NCBI GenBank assembly: GCA_017547585.1 | Contig: JAFYPH010000057.1 | Location: 1 to 51,377, forward strand | Direction: 5' to 3' | DNA length: 51,377 nucleotides | Origin: Bacteroidaceae bacterium | GTDB lineage: Bacteria; Bacteroidota; Bacteroidia; Bacteroidales; Bacteroidaceae | In this document: positions 8,412 through 16,777 of the stretch, piece by piece | Position numbering within the stretch: position 1 is the stretch's first letter | Layout of the letters: each line of letters begins with the position of its first letter | The notes under the pieces: model-generated | Told to the model about the DNA's origin: nothing | The model's input: the letters and a program-made list of their open reading frames with translations, nothing else | Database searches by the model: none | Program-made: the position numbers and the translations under genes

Positions 8412-9056
8412 ATGGCAAAAGGCGGAAAATATTATGTGGTGTGGGTAGGTGTCGAGCCGGGCGTCTACGACTCTTGGGAAGAAGCCCAAGAGCAGGTGGC
8501 TAATTATCCCGGCGCGAAATACAAGAGTTTTCGCTACCAAGATGAGGCTATCGCAGCCTATCGCAATCAGTCGGACGAAAATCTCGACATCCTTGTCTCC
8601 CTCGCCGAGCGCGAAAAGCCTCGCATCGTAGACTATAGTGCTTTTCCGGAAATAGATCTTACGGCCATGGCTGTCGACGCTTCATGTCTGGGCAATCCCG
8701 GTCGCATGGAGTATCAAGGTGTCGACGTGGCTACAGGCGAGAAGATTTTCCGCATCGGTCCGTTTGACGATGCGACCAACAATATCGGTGAATACCTGGC
8801 GTTGGTGCATGCCCTGGCTCTGACTCATAAGCAAGGCATCGCTCGCACCATCTATTCCGACTCTCGCACTGCCATGGCATGGGTGCGCAATCGTCGTGCC
8901 AATACCACACTTGCCCCGACTGCTCGCAACGCCAAAGTCATCGAGCTGATCCGACGTGCCGACCTATGGTTGCAGACTCACACTTGGAACAATCGTATCA
9001 TAAAATGGGAGACCGAAATTTGGGGCGAAATCCCCGCCGATTTCGGTAGAAAATAG
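8412..9056 (+). CDS. Ribonuclease H with N-terminal viroplasmin domain
   Basis: This 214-residue protein has the two-domain build of a type 1 RNase H. Residues 1-50 form a viroplasmin-like hybrid-binding domain (YYVVWVGVEPGVYDSWEEA). From about residue 75 comes the RNase H fold with the acidic metal ligands Asp in AVDAS, Glu in NIGEYLAL and Asp in YSDS. It ends in KWETEIWGEIPADFGRK, where the fourth acidic ligand would lie in WETE. It should cleave RNA in RNA:DNA hybrids. The C-terminal form is typical of Bacteroidetes. It precedes mfd by 62 bases with no terminator, so the two are probably co-transcribed, a sensible pair for handling transcription-replication conflicts. Confidence 0.9.
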   Translation: MAKGGKYYVVWVGVEPGVYDSWEEAQEQVANYPGAKYKSFRYQDEAIAAYRNQSDENLDILVSLAEREKPRIVDYSAFPEIDLTAMAVDASCLGNPGRMEYQGVDVATGEKIFRIGPFDDATNNIGEYLALVHALALTHKQGIARTIYSDSRTAMAWVRNRRANTTLAPTARNAKVIELIRRADLWLQTHTWNNRIIKWETEIWGEIPADFGRK

Positions 9057-9118
9057 ACGGAAGACCACTCTATACAATCGTCCCATATCTTTTCACCCTT
9101 CAACCGACAGTTTCTCAG

Positions 9119-12100
9119 ATGGATATCAAGGCTTTATCAGAAATATTCGCCACCCCGGCCCGCATCAAGGCTTTGTCTGCACTCTTTGCCGAGCGTAAGA
9201 CTCGTCGCATACGCCTTAACGGACTCGAAGGCTCGGCTCCCGCATTGCTTTTTGCATCGCTCAAAAAGACCAAACAGCCGTTTCTGATTATTGCCGACGA
9301 TTTCGACACCGCCGGCTATGTCTACCACGACATCTGCCAGATTCACGGCGACGAGAGGGTGAAGATTCTGCCCAGCGGCTACAAGCGCGACATCAAGTAT
9401 GGCCAAATAGATGCTCCGTCGCAGATTTTGCGTACTGAGGTGTTCAACTCTTGGGGCAATAAGCAGACCGGCTGGGTGGTGACATGCCCCGAAGCTTTAG
9501 CTGAGAAAGTGCCATGCCGCGAGCGACTCGACGAGTCCACCATCGAGGTGAGCATCTCCGACAAGACGACGATGTCGGCGCTGCTTCAACGCCTGCGCGA
9601 CCAAGGCTTCTGCCAGACCGATTATGTCTACGAGCCCGGCCAATATGCCAAGCGCGGCTCTATCCTCGACGTCTATTCCTACGCCAACGAATTGCCGTTT
9701 CGCATCGACTTCTTCGACGACGAGATAGACTCCATACGCTCATTTAATGTCGAAACTCAGCTCTCCGAGCAACGCCACGACAGCATCAGCATCATCTCTG
9801 CCATGCAACACGAGGCCAAGACCGACATGGTCTCGTTTCTCGACTTCATTGACGAGAAGACCATCATCATCTGTCAGTCGGTCGGTTGGCTCATGTCGCG
9901 CATCAAAGCCATCACCTCTTCGACCATCTCGTCGGCAACCATCATAGCCAACGAGGGCGACCGCAATGCCATGGACCATGTGGTCGATGGCGAGGCCTTC
10001 TGCGAGCGACTGATGCAATTCAAGATTGTCGAGTATGGCGCTGCGGTCGATGGCGTGACAGCATTGCAAGCAGATGCCGAGCTCAATTTCAACTGCTCGC
10101 CGCAAGCCCTCTATCACAAGAATTTCGACCTCATATCCGATAGCTTCTCGCGTCACATCAGCGACGGCTACGGTCTCTATATCCTCAGCGATTCGCCCCA
10201 CCAGACCGATCGCCTCAAACACATCTTCGACGACCGTGGCGACGACATCGCTTTCACTGCCGTCGAGCGCACGCTCCACCAAGGATTCGTCGACCACGAC
10301 ATCAAGGCATGCTTCTTCACCGACCACCAGATTTTCGACCGATTCCACAAGTACAACCTCAAGAGCGACCGCGCTCGCTCAGGCAAATTGGCGTTGAGCC
10401 TCAAGGAATTGAATCAGATTGAGGTCGGCGACTACATAGTCCATATCGACCACGGCGTAGGCGTATTCTCCGGACTTGTACGCACCGATGTCAACGGAAA
10501 CGTGCAGGAGATGATCAAACTCACATACCTCAACGACGACATCATTTTCGTATCTATCCACTCGCTCCACAAACTATCAAAATATCGCGCTAAAGAGGGC
10601 GTACCACCGAAGGTCAACAAACTCGGCACAGGCGCTTGGGCTCGCATCAAAGAGCGCACCAAGACCAAGATGAAGGACATCGCTCGCGACCTCATCAAGC
10701 TCTACGCCGCACGCCGCGAAGAGAAAGGCCACGCCTTTGCTCCCGACTCCTACCTCCAGCACGAACTCGAAGCCAGCTTCATTTACGAAGACACGCCCGA
10801 CCAGCTCCGTGCCACTCAAGCCGTCAAGGCCGACATGGAGTCAAGCCGACCGATGGACCGCTTGATATGTGGCGACGTCGGCTTTGGAAAAACCGAAATT
10901 GCCATCCGAGCAGCATTCAAAGCAGCGGTCGACGGTAAGCAGACAGCCGTGCTCGTGCCGACCACCGTGCTCGCACTCCAGCACTATCGCACCTTCTCCG
11001 AACGCCTCAAAGAGCTACCCGTCAAAGTCGACTTCATCTCACGCGCTCGTAAGCCAAAAGATGTCAAGAAGATAGTCGCCGACCTTGCCGAAGGCAAAAT
11101 CGACATTCTCATCGGCACCCACAAGATTATCGGCAAAGAAGTGAAATTCAAAGACTTAGGTCTGCTCGTAGTCGACGAAGAGCAGAAATTCGGTGTAGCC
11201 GTCAAAGAGCGACTCAAGCAACTCAAAGTCAATGTCGACACACTGACAATGTCGGCGACACCCATCCCGCGCACGCTCCAATTCTCGCTCATGGGTGCCC
11301 GCGACCTCAGTTCGCTCAACACCCCGCCCGCCAACCGCCAACCTATCGTCACATCAGTCTCGTCATTCAACGACGACACCATAGCCGAAGCCATCAACTT
11401 TGAGCTCAGTCGCAACGGCCAAGTATTCTTCATCTGCAATCGCATCGAGCAACTACGCGATGTCGAAAACACCATCCGTCGCCTTGTGCCCGACGCCCGA
11501 GTCGTCACAGGCCACGGCCAAATGCCACCCGAGCAACTCGAAAAATCCATACTCGACTTCGCCAACCACGACTACGACGTACTCCTTTCGACCACCATCA
11601 TCGAGAGCGGCATCGACATGCCAAACGTCAACACCATCATCATCAACAACGCCCAAAACTTCGGCCTCTCCGAGCTCCACCAACTACGCGGTCGCGTCGG
11701 TCGCAGCTCACGCAAAGCGTTCTGCTATCTCCTCGTGCCACCCGTCAAGCCACTCAGCGTAGCGGCACGCCGTCGCCTGCAAGCCATCGAGAGCTTCTCC
11801 GACCTCGGAGCAGGCATACACATCGCCATGCAAGACCTCGACATTCGCGGTGCCGGCAACCTCCTCGGTGCCGAACAATCAGGCTTCATCGCCGACCTCG
11901 GCTACGAGACATATCAGAAGATACTCAAAGAATCGGTGCTCGAACTCAAGACCGAAGAATTTGGCGACACATTCACCGACGAAAACGACGGCAAAGTGGA
12001 AGAATTTGTGGCCGACTGCACCATCGAAAGCGACATGGAACTACGCATCCCTGCCGACTACGTGCCGCAAGAAGGCGAACGCATATCCCTCTACCAAGAA

Positions 12101-12472
12101 CTCGACAACATGGAACGCCTCCAAGATGTCGAAGCATTCCGCGACCGCCTGCGCGACCGATTTGGGGCAATACCATTGGTGACACAAGAGCTCATACTCA
12201 TCGTGCCACTACGCTCCCTCGCTAAGCGACTCGGCATCGAAAAACTCTACCTCAAGCAAGGCAAAATGTTCCTCTACTTCGTCGACGGAGCCAACCAAGC
12301 CTACTACCACTCGCCTGCATTCGGCCGAGTGATCAACTACATGCAACTCCATGCCAACCGATGCCAAATCCGCGAGAAAAACGGCAAACGCTCCCTCATA
12401 ATCAACTCAGTCGCAAGCGTCGAAACAGCCCTCCACATCCTCACCACCATCCACTCCCTCCCCGCCATCTGA
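9119..12472 (+). CDS. mfd: Transcription-repair coupling factor Mfd
   Basis: Mfd is an ATP-driven DNA translocase that removes stalled RNA polymerase and recruits UvrA for nucleotide excision repair. The 1117-residue protein has the usual order: UvrB-like N-terminal modules, the RNA-polymerase interaction domain with GDYIVHIDHGVGVFSGL near residue 437, a superfamily-2 motor with Walker A GDVGFGKTE at 585-593 and DEEQ near 685, then GRVGRS, the TRG motif region and a C-terminal TRCF domain. Length is normal. It follows the RNase H gene. After its stop the compositional style of the window changes and the AT-rich restriction island begins. Confidence 0.97.
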   Translation: MDIKALSEIFATPARIKALSALFAERKTRRIRLNGLEGSAPALLFASLKKTKQPFLIIADDFDTAGYVYHDICQIHGDERVKILPSGYKRDIKYGQIDAPSQILRTEVFNSWGNKQTGWVVTCPEALAEKVPCRERLDESTIEVSISDKTTMSALLQRLRDQGFCQTDYVYEPGQYAKRGSILDVYSYANELPFRIDFFDDEIDSIRSFNVETQLSEQRHDSISIISAMQHEAKTDMVSFLDFIDEKTIIICQSVGWLMSRIKAITSSTISSATIIANEGDRNAMDHVVDGEAFCERLMQFKIVEYGAAVDGVTALQADAELNFNCSPQALYHKNFDLISDSFSRHISDGYGLYILSDSPHQTDRLKHIFDDRGDDIAFTAVERTLHQGFVDHDIKACFFTDHQIFDRFHKYNLKSDRARSGKLALSLKELNQIEVGDYIVHIDHGVGVFSGLVRTDVNGNVQEMIKLTYLNDDIIFVSIHSLHKLSKYRAKEGVPPKVNKLGTGAWARIKERTKTKMKDIARDLIKLYAARREEKGHAFAPDSYLQHELEASFIYEDTPDQLRATQAVKADMESSRPMDRLICGDVGFGKTEIAIRAAFKAAVDGKQTAVLVPTTVLALQHYRTFSERLKELPVKVDFISRARKPKDVKKIVADLAEGKIDILIGTHKIIGKEVKFKDLGLLVVDEEQKFGVAVKERLKQLKVNVDTLTMSATPIPRTLQFSLMGARDLSSLNTPPANRQPIVTSVSSFNDDTIAEAINFELSRNGQVFFICNRIEQLRDVENTIRRLVPDARVVTGHGQMPPEQLEKSILDFANHDYDVLLSTTIIESGIDMPNVNTIIINNAQNFGLSELHQLRGRVGRSSRKAFCYLLVPPVKPLSVAARRRLQAIESFSDLGAGIHIAMQDLDIRGAGNLLGAEQSGFIADLGYETYQKILKESVLELKTEEFGDTFTDENDGKVEEFVADCTIESDMELRIPADYVPQEGERISLYQELDNMERLQDVEAFRDRLRDRFGAIPLVTQELILIVPLRSLAKRLGIEKLYLKQGKMFLYFVDGANQAYYHSPAFGRVINYMQLHANRCQIREKNGKRSLIINSVASVETALHILTTIHSLPAI

Positions 12473-12700
12473 TGAATGCGTGATGTGAAATCCTAATAGA
12501 CAAATGTGATTTATTGATAAAAAAGTATATACTTAGGCAATACAATAGATTATTTCGTATATACTGATATATCTGAATATTTCTCCCTGATTAAATTTAA
12601 GACGTTAATCTATTTATACAATCTCCAAAAGCTTAGATAAATCCTCTTTTGTCATAAGTTAAAATCAGGCAATAAATTATTAAAGGTCAAGAATTGAAAT
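12473..12700. other. AT-rich spacer at the left edge of the restriction island
   Basis: This 228-base convergent spacer separates mfd from the restriction gene on the other strand. It is clearly AT-rich compared with mfd. On the minus strand a 13-codon frame at 12655-12614 (MTKEDLSKLLEIV) looks like the broken start of a small protein but is too short to call. No clear terminator hairpin or flanking repeat was seen. Confidence 0.4.
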
Positions 12701-13789
12701 TTATTTCAATCTGACCTGAAAATTCAACTTAAACGACAATGTTCCATCTACCTCTTTTACAATAGTAGCATACTCATGGCGAGATGTACTTGATCGTTCC
12801 AAATATGCATTTGAGAATAAATAGTCCTCAAATCGGTTGCGGTCATAAAAGTGGTAGCAAAGTATCTCACCATCCTTTTTCACTACCAAGTAACCACCAT
12901 TGGCGTCAAACCTGCCACTCCATGCTGTTGCCGGCATCATGCCCAATGCTGCCGAAGTTAATAGATGTTTGATTTTGTAGGCATAAAATGGAGAAGTCTG
13001 TTCTATATCATATTTTAAGGGATTGGTTTCTGTAATCCTTTCTGCCAATTCTTTCAATGTTGAAACACCGGTATTCAGTTGTTCCAATAATAAGTTTGCA
13101 ATAATAGTAGGCAAATCGCCATCAAGCATAACAAGGTTGTTTCGGAATGTAGAATTGTCCACTTTGTCGAAAACCAATGACGCACCTTTATTCTTTATGG
13201 CATTCACTCTTTCAATAACTTTATTACGTTTGGGATTGATGGAATTGATTGCTGTTATTTCATCATCTGAAAAATTAACTCCGGTTATCTTAAAGTTAAA
13301 ATTGGTGGCTTTACTTGCATTCAACAATGTCGAATCACCTCCTAATTGAGACTTGATACTGAATCCCATTTCAGAGTTGATTTTTGTTCTGCGGTCGTGC
13401 AATATGATTCGAATATCGGTCTTATCAGAAGATTTTGCCTTCAACGAATGGCAATAAATGCTGTCCATGAATACTTCTATTTTAGGTACTCCGAAGGCTC
13501 CGTCATTTTCATTTATGGCTTTCAACAGATTCTCTGCTTCGACAAGGAATACCGACGCAGGAATACGCAACAATTCCTCACCTGCCGGTGTCTGAATTAC
13601 TACGTCTTTGTCTTGCAGTCTGTAATTATAGTTACCGTCTTTCTCTTGACGAAGAATCATAATTATTGGGTAGAACAGGTCTTGAATCTTATTCAGATCT
13701 TGGTCACCTGCATATACTTTCCCTTCTCCTAATAATTTGAGCAATGTGTATATTTCACTCCATTCTCCCTTATTTCCTGTCAGTGCCAT
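12701..13789 (-). CDS. HpaII-family type II restriction endonuclease
   Basis: The product (362 residues from the chosen start) resembles the HpaII restriction endonuclease family: N-terminus MALTGNKGEWSEIYTLLKLL, a segment IEVFMDSIYCHSLKAKSSDKTDIRI, and a C-terminus with MMPATAWSGRFDANGGYLVV. HpaII cuts CCGG, so this enzyme is predicted to recognise CCGG or a related site. The ATG at 13789 is preferred over an upstream in-frame ATG at 13903, because it gives the family-like N-terminus and overlaps the methyltransferase stop by 20 bases, suggesting coupled translation with methylation made first. The gene is AT-rich and on the opposite strand from its left-hand neighbours, consistent with horizontal acquisition. 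Confidence 0.82.
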   Translation of the reverse strand: MALTGNKGEWSEIYTLLKLLGEGKVYAGDQDLNKIQDLFYPIIMILRQEKDGNYNYRLQDKDVVIQTPAGEELLRIPASVFLVEAENLLKAINENDGAFGVPKIEVFMDSIYCHSLKAKSSDKTDIRIILHDRRTKINSEMGFSIKSQLGGDSTLLNASKATNFNFKITGVNFSDDEITAINSINPKRNKVIERVNAIKNKGASLVFDKVDNSTFRNNLVMLDGDLPTIIANLLLEQLNTGVSTLKELAERITETNPLKYDIEQTSPFYAYKIKHLLTSAALGMMPATAWSGRFDANGGYLVVKKDGEILCYHFYDRNRFEDYLFSNAYLERSSTSRHEYATIVKEVDGTLSFKLNFQVRLK

Positions 13790-15512
13790 ATTGAATAGAT
13801 TTTGATAGGTTAATTCTTTTAATGATTTCTTCAGCTGTGGCTTGGATTGCAGGAACAGCAACAGAATTTCCGAACTGTTTATATGCAGATGCATCAGCAA
13901 CACCGATTATAAAATTATCCGGGAAACCTTGTAAACGGGCCCATTCTCTCGGTGTCATTCTTCGTAAGCCGTCTCGATTGATTTCTCCTTTAATATTGGT
14001 AACAGGGGTGAAGTCTTCAAGCCTGGTATCGATAACAAGATTACGTTCCCTTCCCATTCCTCCGACAACAATGGCATTTGCCACTCCGTTATCGGGAATT
14101 ATTTCATAACCGAATCCATTGCCTTTGGCTGCGTGTCTCTCCTTATGTGCCACAAGGGTTTTCACATATTGAGTGGATAGATAGTATTTGGCAGAAACGG
14201 TATGCTCTTCCTTAATATCAGCGAATGTTTTGGTCTTATCTGTCGGTGACGGATAAGTGAATTCGTTTACATTTTGGTCTTTTCTGAAACCAACAATATA
14301 AACTCTTTCCCGATGTTGCGGTACTCCAAAATTCATTGCATTCACTATCTGAGGGTCTGGTACATAATAATCCAAATCTTCCCTTAAAACTTTTAATATG
14401 GTCTGAATGGTCTTTCCTTTATCATGAATGAGTAATCCTTTGACATTTTCCAAGAAGAATGCTTTAGGACGCTTACGACGGATGATTTCAGCCACATCAA
14501 AAAATAATGTACCTCGTGTTTCTTCGAATCCCAATCTTTTACCGGCTAAAGAAAAAGCTTGGCAAGGGAAGCCTGCACACAAGACATCGAAATCGTCCGG
14601 TATAAATGCTTTAGTAGTTTCTTTGGTAATATCACCGAAAGGAACCTCGCCATAATTCAAAAGATATGTCTTTTGAGCTTGTGCGTCCCATTCGGAAGAA
14701 AATACACATTTACCGCCAAGGTTCTGCAACGCCATTCTGAACCCTCCAATACCGGCAAATAAATCTATGAATGTAAAATGAGAGTTTTCTTTTGGTAAAA
14801 AGGGTACGGAAAATAAATCCGAAAACAAAGAATATTGGGCGCTGACATCCGAGGCGCAATTTGCTTCGGCGGTCTTTTGATGAACATTATATATGTCCTC
14901 TATCAATCCTTCGGCTTTGCTCTCATAAGGCTTTGCGTATTTGCATCCTTGATTATGGAGATAGTGGGATACTATTGCCATTTGTTCCTCAAATGGTAAG
15001 ATTGTTCCATCTTCATTTAATGAATGAGGACCATAAAACTGCATTGAGATTTTGCTACCGCCACACATTTGTGTAATAGCTATTTTGTCGGTCGCTTTTG
15101 TTTTAGCGTTCATATAGTTTAAAATTCTATTTATGCATTTATCAGATTCCTTTATTATCTCCGTTTCCCAAAAACGAAAAACTTTCCAGCCATCTATTTG
15201 TAAGTGTGTATTGACTTCTTTGTCTCTTTCTATATTTCTTTCAATTTTAGAATGCCAAAATTCGCAATTACTTTTATGGTCGTTTTTTCGTTTTTCCCAA
15301 TTTCTGCCATGCCAAAATTCTCCATCACAAAATATCGCAATTTTCATTTTTCTAATAACAAAGTCGGGCTTCCCATAAACAGTCTTATCATTTTTGCGAT
15401 ATCTTACACCTGCGTTCCACAACATTTTGCCAAACAAAATTTCAAGTTTGGTGCCTTTCCCTTTGTTTGCCGACATATTTTTATATCGTTGTTCTTTTGT
15501 CAGGCGATCCAT
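13770..15512 (-). CDS. Fused Vsr-like endonuclease and DNA (cytosine-5) methyltransferase
   Basis: One 580-residue chain joins two enzymes. Residues 1-140 are a Vsr-type PD-(D/E)XK nuclease: MSANKGKGTKLE, then GKPDFVI with Asp50, then CDGEFWHGRNW, NIERD and GWKVFRFWE. Residues about 247-575 are a C5-cytosine methyltransferase: FIDLFAGIGGF (motif I), AGFPCQAFS with catalytic Cys317 (IV), ENVKGL (VI), QHRERVYIVG (VIII), RMTPREWARLQGFP (IX) and QFGNSVAVP (X). A 100-residue middle region (about 145-245, containing MCGGSKISMQFYGPHS) matches nothing I know. Vsr nicks T:G mismatches left by deamination of 5-methylcytosine, so the fusion would link methylation to repair. In the usual Vsr zinc site (HGCFWH) His and Cys are replaced by Asp and Glu. 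A TATTTTTG box on the minus strand at 15556-15563 may be its promoter. Confidence 0.9.
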   Translation of the reverse strand: MDRLTKEQRYKNMSANKGKGTKLEILFGKMLWNAGVRYRKNDKTVYGKPDFVIRKMKIAIFCDGEFWHGRNWEKRKNDHKSNCEFWHSKIERNIERDKEVNTHLQIDGWKVFRFWETEIIKESDKCINRILNYMNAKTKATDKIAITQMCGGSKISMQFYGPHSLNEDGTILPFEEQMAIVSHYLHNQGCKYAKPYESKAEGLIEDIYNVHQKTAEANCASDVSAQYSLFSDLFSVPFLPKENSHFTFIDLFAGIGGFRMALQNLGGKCVFSSEWDAQAQKTYLLNYGEVPFGDITKETTKAFIPDDFDVLCAGFPCQAFSLAGKRLGFEETRGTLFFDVAEIIRRKRPKAFFLENVKGLLIHDKGKTIQTILKVLREDLDYYVPDPQIVNAMNFGVPQHRERVYIVGFRKDQNVNEFTYPSPTDKTKTFADIKEEHTVSAKYYLSTQYVKTLVAHKERHAAKGNGFGYEIIPDNGVANAIVVGGMGRERNLVIDTRLEDFTPVTNIKGEINRDGLRRMTPREWARLQGFPDNFIIGVADASAYKQFGNSVAVPAIQATAEEIIKRINLSKSIQYGTDRK

Positions 15513-15713
15513 TGTCTTTGCGTATTTGAAAACAGTAGACGTTATATCTAAAATACAAAAATACTTATTTAATTTGAGATTGATTGTCTATAATGCCAAT
15601 AAACATAAAATAGCAATGCTTTTTTATTATAAAACGTTCAATTCTTCCAGTTTTGGATTAACTTTGAATTAGTTCTCCTAACCTCTCACTCTCATTGAAA
15701 CACTAAAGTAAAC

Positions 15714-15744
15714 TTTGTGTTTCGCTCGTTTATTCGTATCTTTG
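15714..15744 (+). promoter_or_regulatory. Consensus promoter of the dehydrogenase-PAP2 operon
   Basis: TTTG at 15714-15717, a 19-base gap and TATCTTTG at 15737-15744 match the Bacteroidetes consensus exactly. Transcription should start near 15751, about 19 bases before the ATG at 15770. Confidence 0.82.
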
Positions 15745-15769
15745 CCCCACGATAAAAGAGAAACACAAA

Positions 15770-16777
15770 ATGAAAATATTGGTAACCGGAGCAAGCGGGT
15801 TCATAGGCAGTTTCCTCGTCGACGAAGCCCTGTCGCGAGGCTGCGAAGTATGGGCAGGCGTTCGTGGCAGCAGCAGTCGTGCATTCCTGCAGGACGCGCG
15901 CATAAAGTTTATCAACCTCGACTTTGGCAACAGAGAGAAACTCGACGCGCAGCTGGCAGCCTTTGCCGCCGAGAATGGCCGCTGGGACTACATTATACAC
16001 GCAGCAGGAGTCACAAAATGCCTCAACAGCGACGATTTTATGCGCGTCAATTTCGACGGCACGAAAAATTTCATCGAGGCTCTCGCGCAGTGCACGATGC
16101 TGCCCGAAAGATTCCTCTACCTCAGTTCGCTCAGCATCTTCGGCCCCGTGCACGAGCAGCAGCCGTACACCCCCATCCTCGACACCGACACCCCCTGCCC
16201 GAACACCGCCTACGGTCGCAGCAAGCTCGCCGCCGAGGAGTTTATCAAAAGTTTCCCCGGCCTTCAATATGTAATCTTCCGCCCCACGGGAGTCTACGGC
16301 CCCCGCGAGAAAGACTACTTCAAGATGGTGCAGAGCATTGCCGCGCACGTCGATTTTTCTGTCGGCTACAAGCCTCAAGTGATTACCTTCATCTATGTTA
16401 AAGACCTCGTGAAGGCAATATATATGGCCATCGACAAGGGCGTCGCGGGCCGCAGCTACTTTGTCAGCGAGCCTTGCGGATACGATAGCCGCAGCTTCAG
16501 CGACTACATACAGGCCGAGCTTGGAGTTCGCCGCGTGCTTCGCATAAAAGCCCCTCTGTGGGTGCTCAAGGCAATCTCTGTCTGTGCCGAGGCCATTGCC
16601 CGCGTCACAAAAAAGGCAAGCACCCTCAACAGCGACAAATACAATATTATGAAGCAGCGCAACTGGCTCTGCGACACTACGCCCATAGAAAAAGAGCTGG
16701 GATTCTCCATCGACTACCCGCTGCAGCAGGGCACAAAGGAAATGATTGAATGGTACAAACAAGAAAAATGGATATAA
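15770..16777 (+). CDS. Extended short-chain dehydrogenase (NAD-dependent epimerase/dehydratase family)
   Basis: A 335-residue Rossmann-fold enzyme. The nucleotide site GASGFIG is at residues 7-13; the catalytic elements are Ser in LSSLSIFG and Tyr/Lys in AYGRSKLAAE. RPTGVYGP further on is typical of sugar epimerases, hydroxysteroid-dehydrogenase-like enzymes and ceramide-reductase-like proteins. The substrate cannot be read from sequence. It overlaps the following PAP2 gene by 10 bases, so the two are co-translated and probably act on the same lipid or lipid-linked sugar. This is the first gene after the restriction island and shows the CCC-rich codon style of the right-hand part of the window. 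Confidence 0.85.
   Translation: MKILVTGASGFIGSFLVDEALSRGCEVWAGVRGSSSRAFLQDARIKFINLDFGNREKLDAQLAAFAAENGRWDYIIHAAGVTKCLNSDDFMRVNFDGTKNFIEALAQCTMLPERFLYLSSLSIFGPVHEQQPYTPILDTDTPCPNTAYGRSKLAAEEFIKSFPGLQYVIFRPTGVYGPREKDYFKMVQSIAAHVDFSVGYKPQVITFIYVKDLVKAIYMAIDKGVAGRSYFVSEPCGYDSRSFSDYIQAELGVRRVLRIKAPLWVLKAISVCAEAIARVTKKASTLNSDKYNIMKQRNWLCDTTPIEKELGFSIDYPLQQGTKEMIEWYKQEKWI

Noticed and set aside
12614-12655. Short minus-strand frame MTKEDLSKLLEIV beside the restriction gene
   Set aside because: Thirteen codons only; may be the broken start of a control protein but cannot be supported.
13789-13903. Upstream extension of the HpaII-like gene by 38 residues
   Set aside because: The extension is the methyltransferase C-terminus read in another frame; the later ATG gives the family-like N-terminus.
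15513-15769. Attachment site or flanking direct repeat for the restriction island
   Set aside because: No matching repeat was found by eye between 12473-12700 and 15513-15769, and no tRNA or integrase lies there.
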